DNA of 35,487 bases, from NCBI GenBank assembly GCA_020845735.1, contig JADLFF010000008.1:1-35487 (forward strand). The letters run 5' to 3'. This document shows positions 15,731 through 22,456 of the stretch, in pieces. Source of the stretch: Dehalococcoidia bacterium. Lineage in GTDB: Bacteria; Chloroflexota; Dehalococcoidia; UBA2979. Numbering within the stretch: position 1 is the stretch's first letter; each line of letters starts with the position of its first letter. Position numbers and translations under genes: made by a program. The notes under the pieces are model-generated. The model did no database searches and had not been told where the DNA came from. It saw only the letters and a list, made by a program, of their open reading frames with translations.

Positions 15731-16210
15731 ATGTACAAGAAGGTCCTGCTCACGCTCGATGGTTCCGACCTCTCGGCCCTCGCCATCCCGCACGCGGCGC
15801 AGATCGCCTCGACGGCCGGCGCGTCCGTGGTCCTCCTCCGCATCATCGACTCGGTGGGGCACATCATCGCCCAGACCACGCCCGCAGGATTCGAGCCGAT
15901 GCCGGGCGCCGTCACCGCCGAGCTCGCCCAGGAGGCGGTCGCCGGACAGCGCGCCGCCGCCGAGCGCGATCTCACCGTCGTCGCGCAGCAACTGAACGCG
16001 CAGGGCGTCTCGAAGGTGGACCTTGAGATTGTCGAGGGGGTGCCCGGCGACGCGGTCGTCGACGCCGCGGAACGCCTCGGGTGTGACCTGGTCGTAATGG
16101 CGACCCACGGGCGCTCGGGCCTCGGGCGCGCCGTGCTCGGCTCGGTTGCCGACCACGTGGTGCGGCACACGAAGTGCGCCGTCCTCCTGGTGCGCCCCTC
16201 GAACCAGTAA
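15731..16210 (+). CDS. Universal stress protein (UspA family)
   Basis: A 159-residue single UspA domain. It starts with YKKVLLTLDGSDLSALAIPH and ends with the ATP-binding signature THGRSGLGRAVLGSVADHVV followed by CAVLLVRPS. The G-x2-G-x9-G(S/T) pattern is intact, so it should be of the ATP-binding class. The inserted stretch between strands 2 and 3 (HIIAQTTPAGFEPMPGA) is longer than in the shortest members but ordinary. USPs respond to starvation and stress, usually by nucleotide-dependent dimer interactions in the cytoplasm. The ATG has GGAGG 4 bases upstream. The in-frame open stretch to the left overlaps ilvD on the other strand and is not part of the gene. A GCAA-loop hairpin follows the stop. 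Confidence 0.93.
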   Translation: MYKKVLLTLDGSDLSALAIPHAAQIASTAGASVVLLRIIDSVGHIIAQTTPAGFEPMPGAVTAELAQEAVAGQRAAAERDLTVVAQQLNAQGVSKVDLEIVEGVPGDAVVDAAERLGCDLVVMATHGRSGLGRAVLGSVADHVVRHTKCAVLLVRPSNQ

Positions 16211-16234
16211 CGGCGCCCACCACGTCGGCGTACC

Positions 16235-16260
16235 CGGAGGCGAGGGCAACCTCGCCTTCG
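16235..16260. terminator. Hairpin with GCAA tetraloop between convergent genes
   Basis: Positions 16235-16245 pair with 16250-16260 in an 11-base-pair stem (one G-T pair) closed by GCAA, a GNRA tetraloop. It lies 24 bases after the stress-protein stop and 43 bases from the DUF3090 stop on the other strand. A uridine tract is absent on both strands, so it may terminate transcription in both directions or only protect the 3' ends. Confidence 0.55.
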
Positions 16261-16303
16261 CTGTGTTCGCCTGCTTCGCTCTCCCCGAGCGCCCTCGCTC
16301 AGA

Positions 16304-16834
16304 TCACTGGGTCAGGCGGTCGGGCGGCAGGGCGGCGTCCTTGCTGTGGCCGTTCGTGCGAGGGCAGAAGTGCTCGACGCCGGGCTCGAGCGCGCGCTGG
16401 CACAGCGGGCAGAGCGGGCGCCCCGCACCCACGATGCCGGGGATGGACTGCACGAGGGCGACCGCCATCGCGCGCGTGAACTCCATGCGGAACGACGGCA
16501 CGCTGCCGCGCTCCAGGTCCTCCCGGCTATCCGCGGCCAGGATCACGTGCTCGGGCTCCGGCCGGAAGTCCAGCCCGAGGCGTGCCACGGCGATCTCGAT
16601 GTCGGCGTGCTCAAAGTCCTCGACGGGTGGTGCGGCGGCGACGGGGCGTCCGCGCGCCAGCGAGCGCTCGGCGAGGAGCTGCGAGATCGCGCGCCCGAGC
16701 TGGGCGAGCATCTCCTTCTCCACCCAGAGGGACACCCGATTCGATCCGGCCTGCGCACGCACTCGAAAGGTCCGCTGGCCGGGCGGGCCGATGGTCTGCG
16801 CGTCCACAGCGTCGACCAGGCCGAGGTCAATCAT
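16304..16834 (-). CDS. DUF3090 family protein with C-terminal zinc-ribbon-like motif
   Basis: A 176-residue protein of the uncharacterised DUF3090 family, known mainly from Actinomycetota and Chloroflexota. The early block VDAQTIGPPGQRTFRVRAQA and LWVEKEMLAQLGRAISQLL are characteristic. So is the end, where RMEFTRAMAVALVQSI leads into GAGRPLCPLCQRALEPG and HFCPRTNGH, a C-x2-C...C...H set that may bind zinc. The function is unknown; in actinobacteria the family is often near a histidine phosphatase gene, which is absent here. The ATG at 16834 has AGG 5 bases upstream, and a TATGCT -10 box lies 38 bases upstream. Divergent from the CADD-like gene. Confidence 0.85.
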   Translation of the reverse strand: MIDLGLVDAVDAQTIGPPGQRTFRVRAQAGSNRVSLWVEKEMLAQLGRAISQLLAERSLARGRPVAAAPPVEDFEHADIEIAVARLGLDFRPEPEHVILAADSREDLERGSVPSFRMEFTRAMAVALVQSIPGIVGAGRPLCPLCQRALEPGVEHFCPRTNGHSKDAALPPDRLTQ

Positions 16835-16872
16835 GCGCGCCTGCTTCCACGTTGAGGTGCTCGCCTCGCTGC

Positions 16873-16878
16873 AGCATA
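16873..16878 (-). promoter_or_regulatory. Putative -10 box for the DUF3090 gene
   Basis: The minus strand reads TATGCT, giving a leader of about 32 bases with an AGG ribosome site. The box lies between two direct copies of CAGCGAGG on the minus strand. Confidence 0.4.
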
Positions 16879-16999
16879 CCCACCTCGCTGCACCCGCACC
16901 CGCTCGCACGGTCCGCCGAGGCACGGCGCGAACGACCGGGCGATCCCCCCGCGCATCGTGCATCACGAACGGGCGATTCGCCCTCGGGCGGGTGGTCCG

Positions 17000-17005
17000 T
17001 ATGAT
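17000..17005 (+). promoter_or_regulatory. Putative -10 box for the CADD-like/amidase operon
   Basis: TATGAT, a five-of-six match to TATAAT, lies 37 bases before the ATG at 17043. The leader of about 30 bases carries GAGGGG. No convincing -35. Confidence 0.5.
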
Positions 17006-17042
17006 TCGCGAGTAACTGGTGAACACCAAGAGGGGCGAACCG

Positions 17043-17708
17043 ATGACCACCACCCAGCTCCCGCTCGCCGAGCGGGTCCGTGCCGTACTCGACGCCAGGT
17101 CGCTGCTGAAGCACCCGTTCTACCAGGCGTGGTCGGCGGGGACACTGCCTCGCGAGCGCCTCCAGGAGTACGCGCGCCAGTACTTCCACTTCGAGAAGGA
17201 GTTCCCCCGTCTCCTCAGCGCGATCCACACGCGCGTCGAGGACCAGGAGGTCCGCCAGCACATCCTCGACAACCTCTGGGACGAGGAGCACGGCCCGCGC
17301 AACCACCGTCAGCTCTGGGTCGACTTCGCCGGGCACCTCGGCGTCTCCCGTGAGGAGCTCGAGGCGTCCGCACCCAATGCCGAGACGCAGGCGCTCCTCG
17401 ACCACTTCCGCACGGTCACTCACGAGGCGCCCGTCGCGGAGTCCCTCGCGGCGATGTTCTCCTACGAGGGCCAGGTCCCCGAGATCGCGTGGGAGAAGAT
17501 CAAGGGGCTACGCGAGCACTACGGCTTCAAGCCCGACCAGTTCGAGTTCTTCAGCGTGCACATGGTCGCCGACGTGGCCCACGCGGGCACGGAGATGGCG
17601 CTCATCGAGTCGCTGGGCCACGACGAGGACCGCGTCGTCGCGGCCGTCGAGGTGGCATGCGACCGCCTCTACTCGTTCCTCGACGGGTGCTACGAGATGG
17701 CCGCCTAG
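17043..17708 (+). CDS. CADD/TenA-PqqC-like diiron-fold protein, probable para-aminobenzoate synthase
   Basis: A 221-residue all-helical protein of the TenA/PqqC fold. It matches the CADD group (Chlamydia CADD, Nitrosomonas NE1434), which makes para-aminobenzoate for folate by consuming one of its own tyrosines. From memory, the CADD residues are Tyr27 (consumed), Tyr43, Lys152 (amino donor) and metal ligands Glu81, His88, Glu142, His174, Asp178 and His181. Here Tyr27 (HPFYQAW), Tyr43, Glu81 (WDEEHG), His88, Tyr141-Glu142 (SYEGQ) and Lys152 fall at the same numbers. The last three ligands are one earlier (His173, Asp177, His180, in SVHMVADVAHAG). The ATG at 17043 has GAGGGG 7 bases upstream. 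An amidase gene follows after 31 bases. A thiaminase-type TenA is the alternative but lacks this residue set. Confidence 0.82.
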   Translation: MTTTQLPLAERVRAVLDARSLLKHPFYQAWSAGTLPRERLQEYARQYFHFEKEFPRLLSAIHTRVEDQEVRQHILDNLWDEEHGPRNHRQLWVDFAGHLGVSREELEASAPNAETQALLDHFRTVTHEAPVAESLAAMFSYEGQVPEIAWEKIKGLREHYGFKPDQFEFFSVHMVADVAHAGTEMALIESLGHDEDRVVAAVEVACDRLYSFLDGCYEMAA

Positions 17709-17739
17709 TACCGATCCGTACCAATCCGGAGGGCCGGCG

Positions 17740-19140
17740 ATGGCAGACCTCGATCTCAGCTACCTCTCGATTGCGGAGGCGAGCCGGCGGATCGAGGCGA
17801 AGGAGCTGTCGCCGGTCGCCCTCACCGAGGCGGTCTTCGCGCGCATCGTCGCAACCGACTCGCAGGTCCACGCCTACGTCCGCCTGATGCGCCACTCGGC
17901 CCTCGAGGAGGCGCGCGCCGCCGAAGGCCGCGCCCAGGCGGGCGCTCGCCTCGGACCGCTCGATGGCATCCCGATCGCGGTCAAGGATCTGTTCGACACG
18001 GCGGGCGTCGTCACCGCGGCGGGCACGGGCGCCTACGCGGAGCGCGTCCCGGCGGAGGATGCGACGGCGGTCCGCCGCCTGCGCGAGGCCGGGGCGGTCA
18101 TCCTCGGCAAGACCAACACCCACGAGCTCGCGATGGGCGGCACGACCAACAACATCCACTTCGGCGCCACGCGCAATCCCTGGGACCTCCGACGCGTGCC
18201 CGGTGGCTCCTCGGGCGGCTCCGGCGCGGCACTCGCCGCCGGACAGGCGCTCGGCGCGCTCGGCACGGATACCGGCGGTTCGATCCGCATCCCGGCCGCC
18301 TTCTGCAGCGTGACGGGCCACAAGCCCACGTACGGCCTCGTGGGGCGCGGGGGCGTGGTCCCGCTCTCGCTCACGCTGGACCACGCCGGACCCATGGCGC
18401 GCAGTGCCGAGGACTGCGCGCTGCTCCTCGACGTGCTGGCGGGGCACGATGAGCGCGATGCCGACTCCGTCGACCGCCCCGCTGCGCGCTCGTTCGATGC
18501 GCTGACGGCAGACGTGCGCGGGCTGCGCCTGGCGATCGTCCCGTCCCTCCTCGAGGGGTGTGACGCGGTCGTGCTGCGCAACTTCGAGGCGTCGCTGGAA
18601 GTCCTCGCGGGGCTGGGCGTGGAGGTCGGCGAGTGCGAACCCCTTGCCGGCTTCGCGGGCGACTGGCGAGGCATGGTCGGACCGATCCTCTCGGTCGAGG
18701 CCGCGAGCTACATCGATGATGTGCTCGCGAGGCGTCCCGGCGCCATCGGCGAGCCCGTGCGCAACCGCCTGCTCGCCGCCCTCGAGGTGCGCGCCGTCGA
18801 GTACGCGAAGGCGCTCGAGACACGCAAGCGCGTCGAGCGGGCCTACGAGGCAGCCCTCGGGCGCTTCGATGCCTACGTGCTCCCCACCAGCCCGATGGTC
18901 CCCGACGAGATCGCGAACGACCCGGCCGCCGAGCCCGCCACGCCGCTGAAGTTCCGCAACACCAGCGTCTTCGACCACTCCCACCAGCCCGCGCTCTCCG
19001 TGCCCAACGGATTCGATGTCGACGGTCTGCCGACGGGCCTGCAGTTCGCGGCCGCGATGTTCAACGATGCGCTCGTGCTGCGCCTCGGGCATGCGTACCA
19101 GCTCGCCACGGACTTCCACACGAGGCGCCCCGCCCTCTGA
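17740..19140 (+). CDS. Amidase (amidase-signature family, GatA-like)
   Basis: A 466-residue amidase-signature enzyme. The Ser-cisSer-Lys triad is visible: Lys82 in IAVKDLFDTAG, Ser157 in VPGGSSGGSGAALAAGQ, and nucleophile Ser181 in GTDTGGSIRIPAAF. Family members hydrolyse amides or, in GatCAB, provide ammonia for tRNA amidation. No gatB or gatC is next to it and GatA-specific tail blocks are not obvious, so a stand-alone amidase is more likely. The ATG has GGAGG about 7 bases upstream. It is 31 bases behind the CADD-like gene, almost certainly on the same transcript. Whether it serves the same pathway is unknown. Cytoplasmic. Confidence 0.92.
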   Translation: MADLDLSYLSIAEASRRIEAKELSPVALTEAVFARIVATDSQVHAYVRLMRHSALEEARAAEGRAQAGARLGPLDGIPIAVKDLFDTAGVVTAAGTGAYAERVPAEDATAVRRLREAGAVILGKTNTHELAMGGTTNNIHFGATRNPWDLRRVPGGSSGGSGAALAAGQALGALGTDTGGSIRIPAAFCSVTGHKPTYGLVGRGGVVPLSLTLDHAGPMARSAEDCALLLDVLAGHDERDADSVDRPAARSFDALTADVRGLRLAIVPSLLEGCDAVVLRNFEASLEVLAGLGVEVGECEPLAGFAGDWRGMVGPILSVEAASYIDDVLARRPGAIGEPVRNRLLAALEVRAVEYAKALETRKRVERAYEAALGRFDAYVLPTSPMVPDEIANDPAAEPATPLKFRNTSVFDHSHQPALSVPNGFDVDGLPTGLQFAAAMFNDALVLRLGHAYQLATDFHTRRPAL

Positions 19141-19197
19141 CCGCGTGCGGGCCCGCGATGCCCGCCGACACGCAGGACTCGGAACGAGCGGAGCGCC

Positions 19198-19203
19198 TAC
19201 GAT
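19198..19203 (+). promoter_or_regulatory. Putative -10 box giving a leaderless murB mRNA
   Basis: TACGAT, 6 bases and then the ATG at 19210: the expected transcription start falls on the A of the start codon. The intervening CGGGGC is too close to the ATG to be a good ribosome site. Confidence 0.45.
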
Positions 19204-19209
19204 CGGGGC

Positions 19210-20151
19210 ATGAGCGCGCCCGCCCTCGAGCCACCCGTGGGAATCCCGCTCCTGCGCGAGGAACCACTGTCGCGCCACACCTACATGCGCGTCGGTGGTC
19301 CGGCTGAGTACTTCGCCACCCCGGCAACGCTCGATGAGCTGACCGACCTCCTCGGCTGGGCGCACGCCTGCGGTCTGCGCGTGCGACCCCTCGGGGGCGG
19401 GTCGAACATCGTCGTCGCGGACGAGGGGGTCCGCGGACTCGTGGTGTCCCTGCGTCGGGCCTGTGGTGACACCCGCTTCGAGGGCGAGCTCGTGCGCGTG
19501 GGCGCCGGCGTCATGCTCCCGGCACTCGCCCGCGCTGCGGCCGAGCACGACCTCGGCGGTCTCGAGTTCGCGATCGGGATCCCGGGTTGCATCGGCGGCG
19601 CCCTGCAGAGCAACGCAGGGATCGGCGACGGGCGCAGCATCGGCCAGCTCGTCGAGGCGGTCGACGTCCTCGATGGCGCGCGCCGACGCTCCGTGCCGCG
19701 CGCCGACCTCACCTTCGACTACCGGACGAGCAGCCTCCGGGGCAGTGGCCTGCTCGTGCTCGCAGCAACCCTACGCCTCACGCCGCGCGCCCGCGCGGAC
19801 ATCGAGCAGGACATGCAGCGCCTGCTCGGCGCACGGCAGGCCAGCCAGCCCACCGCGGAGCCCAACGCCGGCTCGATGTTCCGCAACCCGCCGGGGGACT
19901 TCGCCGGTCGTGTCATCGAGGCGGCGGGGTGCAAGGGTCTTGCGGTGGGATCGGCGCGGGTGAGCCCGCTGCACGCGAACTTCATCGTGCACGACGGGAG
20001 TGCGCGCGCGAGCGATGTCGCCGCGCTCATGGCCCTCGTGCAGGAGCGCGTCCGCGCTCAACTCGGCATCGAGCTGGTCCCGGAGGTCGAGTGGTGGGGC
20101 GACGAACCCGCCCCCGTGGCCTTCCACCGAGCCAAGATGACAGGCCCCTGA
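19210..20151 (+). CDS. murB: UDP-N-acetylmuramate dehydrogenase (MurB)
   Basis: A 313-residue FAD enzyme that reduces UDP-GlcNAc-enolpyruvate to UDP-MurNAc in peptidoglycan synthesis. The FAD-binding PCMH part shows HTYMRVGGPAEYFATPAT, VRPLGGGSNIVVADEG and the pyrophosphate loop FAIGIPGCIGGALQSNAG. Catalytic residues appear as Arg172 (FDYRTSSL), Ser222 (NAGSMFRNP, the proton donor) and Glu292 (LVPEVEWWG). The length and the lack of the extra loop of the E. coli type suggest a type II MurB. No other mur genes are adjacent, so it is separated from a dcw cluster. It appears leaderless (-10 box 6 bases before the ATG). Cytoplasmic. Confidence 0.95.
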   Translation: MSAPALEPPVGIPLLREEPLSRHTYMRVGGPAEYFATPATLDELTDLLGWAHACGLRVRPLGGGSNIVVADEGVRGLVVSLRRACGDTRFEGELVRVGAGVMLPALARAAAEHDLGGLEFAIGIPGCIGGALQSNAGIGDGRSIGQLVEAVDVLDGARRRSVPRADLTFDYRTSSLRGSGLLVLAATLRLTPRARADIEQDMQRLLGARQASQPTAEPNAGSMFRNPPGDFAGRVIEAAGCKGLAVGSARVSPLHANFIVHDGSARASDVAALMALVQERVRAQLGIELVPEVEWWGDEPAPVAFHRAKMTGP

Positions 20152-20197
20152 TACAGGGTCGCCTCGCGCTGTTGCGGACGCCTTCCGCCTTGCCCCG

Positions 20198-20203
20198 TAC
20201 GCT
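20198..20203 (+). promoter_or_regulatory. Putative -10 box for the small HTH gene
   Basis: TACGCT lies 21 bases before the GTG at 20225, giving a leader of about 15 bases that contains GGGGGT. It would give the HTH gene its own promoter behind murB. Confidence 0.4.
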
Positions 20204-20224
20204 CGCCTACTCGAGGGGGTACTC

Positions 20225-20404
20225 GTGACTGGTGCAGAACTGCGGGCGTGGATGCGCGCCCACGACTACACAGCGACGAGGCTGGGCGCCGAGCTCGGCG
20301 TCACCGAGCGGACCGTCTTCCGATGGCGCTCCAGCGATCGGCTGCCCGCCTTCCTGCCACTTGCGCTCGAAACACTCGAGCGCCGACAGGGCCAGGCCGC
20401 CTGA
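20225..20404 (+). CDS. 59-residue helix-turn-helix protein
   Basis: A short gene from GTG 20225 to TGA 20402-20404. Its protein contains one complete helix-turn-helix: GAELRAWMRAHDYTATRLG followed by AELGVTERTVFRWRSSDR, then a closing helix (LPAFLPLALETLERRQ). The pattern is that of XRE-like or Cro-like DNA-binding domains with the recognition helix around TERTVFRWR. G-rich GGGGGT lies 5 bases before the GTG, a -10 box lies further upstream and a good terminator follows. It is therefore a self-contained transcription unit, although very small. Its target is unknown. It could be a lone regulator or a remnant of a phage-type repressor, but no mobile genes surround it. Confidence 0.7.
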   Translation: MTGAELRAWMRAHDYTATRLGAELGVTERTVFRWRSSDRLPAFLPLALETLERRQGQAA

Positions 20405-20425
20405 GCCTCGGTGCATCACGTGTGT

Positions 20426-20452
20426 ATCGATGGCGCGGCCGCCATCGATTTT
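20426..20452 (+). terminator. Rho-independent terminator after the small HTH gene
   Basis: Positions 20426-20434 (ATCGATGGC) pair perfectly with 20441-20449 around a 6-base loop, followed by TTTT (20449-20452). It lies 22 bases after the HTH stop. It is the most canonical intrinsic terminator in the window and separates the HTH gene from the M23-like gene. Confidence 0.75.
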
Positions 20453-20498
20453 CAACGCTTCTGCTAGGCGGCCCATATACGGCCGGCTCCTCGTGGTT

Positions 20499-20511
20499 CC
20501 CGATGATCGGG
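20499..20511. promoter_or_regulatory. 13-base perfect dyad directly before the M23-like start codon
   Basis: CCCGAT-G-ATCGGG is a perfect inverted repeat ending one base before the ATG at 20513, where a ribosome binding site would be expected and is absent. It could be an operator or a small RNA hairpin that controls translation. Confidence 0.35.
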
Positions 20512-20512
20512 C

Positions 20513-21418
20513 ATGCCACACCTCGTTCGACTGCTCGCCGTTGCCGTGCTCATCCCGGGCCTGATGCCGGCGCTCGGGGCGGGGCCGGCGAGGGCTGCCG
20601 CGGGGCTCGCGTTCCCCGCACCCGCGGGGACCACGTGGTCGATCGTCGCGGGCTACAACACGGCCACGCACCTCGCGAGTGACCCGTACGCCATCGATGT
20701 CGTCCGCAACGACGGTGAGACCAGCGGCACCACGGTGCTGGCGCCGACCGACGGCACGCTGTCGATCTCCACGAACTGCCTCACGATCCGCGACGCGGCG
20801 CGCGTGGCCGTCCTGCTGTGCCATGTGCTCCCGGCGCCGGGCCTGAAGGCGGGCGTGCGGGTCGCGCGAGGGCAGGTCATCGGTTCCGTGGCTCCGCCGG
20901 GAGCGGCGGGAAACAACGGACTGGCTCACATCCACATCGCGACCCACGTCAGCGAGGGCGGGCGCGGCTTCGGCAACACGGTCCCGCTGGTCGGGGCGTA
21001 CGCCGTCGAGGATGTCCCCCTCCCCGCGACGGGCGACGCCGATGCCTACTCGGGGGTCACGTTCCGCTCGACGAACGTGCAGACGGCGGGCGTCACCACC
21101 TCGACGGTTCCGGTTGTGGCCCCGGTGCCGCCCTCGACTCCGACGCCGCCGGCAGCAACCTCGATGGGTGGCGCGCTGCTCAGCGGCTTCACGGGCACGC
21201 GCAGCCTGTCGGTGGTCGCGCGCGACGCCACGGCCGCGGACCTCCTCGCGAGCATGCGTGCTGCCGGAGGGCAGGGCACCTGCACGCTCTCCAGCCTCGT
21301 CGCCGGGCGGTGGCTGAGCTACATCGAGGGCGCGCCGAGCGCGGTGAACGTCCCGTGGCAACAGGCATATCCGGCTACCCTCGCGGCGATGACGCCCCTG
21401 TTCGCGGCCTGCTCCTAG
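20513..21418 (+). CDS. Secreted M23/LytM-like peptidase domain protein
   Basis: A 301-residue exported protein. The N-terminal MPHLVRLLAVAVLIPGLM stretch is a signal peptide with likely cleavage after AGPARA (about residue 28). The next 130 residues have the lysostaphin/LytM beta fold: a His-Asp pair in ATHLASDPYAIDVV (His53, Asp62), TVLAPTDGTLS, VRVARGQVIGSV and the HxH motif GLAHIHIATH (139-141). All metal positions of M23 can be assigned, although the His-Asp spacing is longer than usual. It may cut peptidoglycan cross-links or be a catalytically weak binding module. A Pro/Thr linker (VPPSTPTPPAATS) and a C-terminal domain with two Cys (about 280-301) follow. There is no Shine-Dalgarno; a perfect dyad abuts the ATG. 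Confidence 0.75.
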   Translation: MPHLVRLLAVAVLIPGLMPALGAGPARAAAGLAFPAPAGTTWSIVAGYNTATHLASDPYAIDVVRNDGETSGTTVLAPTDGTLSISTNCLTIRDAARVAVLLCHVLPAPGLKAGVRVARGQVIGSVAPPGAAGNNGLAHIHIATHVSEGGRGFGNTVPLVGAYAVEDVPLPATGDADAYSGVTFRSTNVQTAGVTTSTVPVVAPVPPSTPTPPAATSMGGALLSGFTGTRSLSVVARDATAADLLASMRAAGGQGTCTLSSLVAGRWLSYIEGAPSAVNVPWQQAYPATLAAMTPLFAACS

Positions 21419-21444
21419 CCCCGTCCCCTCCTCGCCGCATCCGC

Positions 21445-21450
21445 TAGCAT
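21445..21450 (+). promoter_or_regulatory. Putative -10 box for the first SDR of the SDR-VOC-SDR cluster
   Basis: TAGCAT lies about 42 bases before the GTG at 21493, giving a leader of about 36 bases with GGAG. Confidence 0.4.
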
Positions 21451-21492
21451 CCGCGCGCCCTGGCGGATTCGAGCAGACTGAGGAGCACGCGC

Positions 21493-22344
21493 GTGGGAAA
21501 GCTGGATGGCAAGGTCGCGGTCGTGACCGGCGCGAGCCGCGGCATCGGCGCCGAGGTGGCGAAGGTCTTCGCCGAGGAGGGCGCGCGTGTCGTCGTCGCC
21601 GCGCGCACGATCCACGAGGGCGATCACGCCTTCCTCAGCGGCTCGCTCGCCTCAACCGTCGAGGCGATTCGCGCGGCCGGTGGCGAGGCGCACGCGGTCG
21701 CCTGTGATGTCTCCGACGAGGACTCCTGCAACGCCCTCATCGCCGAGGCGAAGGCGACCTTCGGCCCGGTCGATGTCCTGGTGAACAACGCCGCGCTCTC
21801 GTACTTCATCCCGGTCGTCGACTTCCCGACCAACCGCTGGATGCGCGCGTTCGCGGTCAACGTGCACGGCTCCTTCATGCTCTCGAAGGCGGTGCTACCC
21901 GACATGATCGCCCGCCGCTCCGGGGCGATCGTGAACCTGTCCTCGATGGGTGCGGTGGGGCCGGGCCGCGGGCCGTACGCGCCCTCGACGGGACTGCGCG
22001 GGGGCACGATGTACGGCGCAACGAAGGCTGCCCTCGAGCGGTTCACTCAGGGCCTCGCGCAGGAGGTCTACGAGCACAACATCTCGGTGACCTGCGTCTC
22101 GCCCTCGGTCGGCGTGCCCACCGAGGGCACCGTGTACCACGGCCTGAGCGCGTCCCTCGATGACCCGAAGGGCGAGCCCATCCGCACGATGGCGAACTCG
22201 ATCCTGCTGCTGGCGACGGAGCCCGTCGACCGCATCTCGGGCCGCGTCGCCTACTCGCAGCAGATCCTCAAGGAGTTCGGCTGGCTCGAGGACGGCCAGG
22301 GCTACGGCATCACGATCAAGGGCAGCGGCTACAGCGAGATCTAG
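21493..22344 (+). CDS. SDR-family oxidoreductase with Gly-rich insertion (first of a pair)
   Basis: A 283-residue short-chain dehydrogenase. It has the cofactor motif TGASRGIGAEVAK, VVAARTIHEGD (an Arg that suggests NADP), the NNAAL motif and the active site NLSSM...MYGATK with Ser151, Tyr174 and Lys178. Ser-to-Tyr spacing is 23 instead of the usual 13. An insertion, GPGRGPYAPSTGLRGG, accounts for this and is shared with the SDR at 23416. Substrate unknown; cytoplasmic. The C-terminal end (YGITIKGSGYSEI) extends beyond the standard fold. The GTG start has GGAG 7 bases upstream, and no better start is in frame. It begins a three-gene same-direction cluster SDR-VOC-SDR, in which each gene has its own -10-like box. 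Confidence 0.9.
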   Translation: MGKLDGKVAVVTGASRGIGAEVAKVFAEEGARVVVAARTIHEGDHAFLSGSLASTVEAIRAAGGEAHAVACDVSDEDSCNALIAEAKATFGPVDVLVNNAALSYFIPVVDFPTNRWMRAFAVNVHGSFMLSKAVLPDMIARRSGAIVNLSSMGAVGPGRGPYAPSTGLRGGTMYGATKAALERFTQGLAQEVYEHNISVTCVSPSVGVPTEGTVYHGLSASLDDPKGEPIRTMANSILLLATEPVDRISGRVAYSQQILKEFGWLEDGQGYGITIKGSGYSEI

Positions 22345-22404
22345 CACTGACGTACAGTCAGGCGATATCGACGCGTCAGGCGCTCATCGCGATCTCGAAT
22401 CTGG

Positions 22405-22410
22405 TAGCCT
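22405..22410 (+). promoter_or_regulatory. Putative -10 box for the VOC gene
   Basis: TAGCCT lies 46 bases before the ATG at 22457, with a leader of about 40 bases that carries a strong GGAGGAGG. Confidence 0.4.
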
Positions 22411-22456
22411 CGCTGTTCGAACAAATGGTCTTCGACCACCGGAGGAGGTTCCTGAC

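Noticed and set aside
17602-19548. 648-codon minus-strand frame opposite the amidase and murB
   Set aside because: Shadow of two well supported plus-strand genes; Arg-rich and motif-free.
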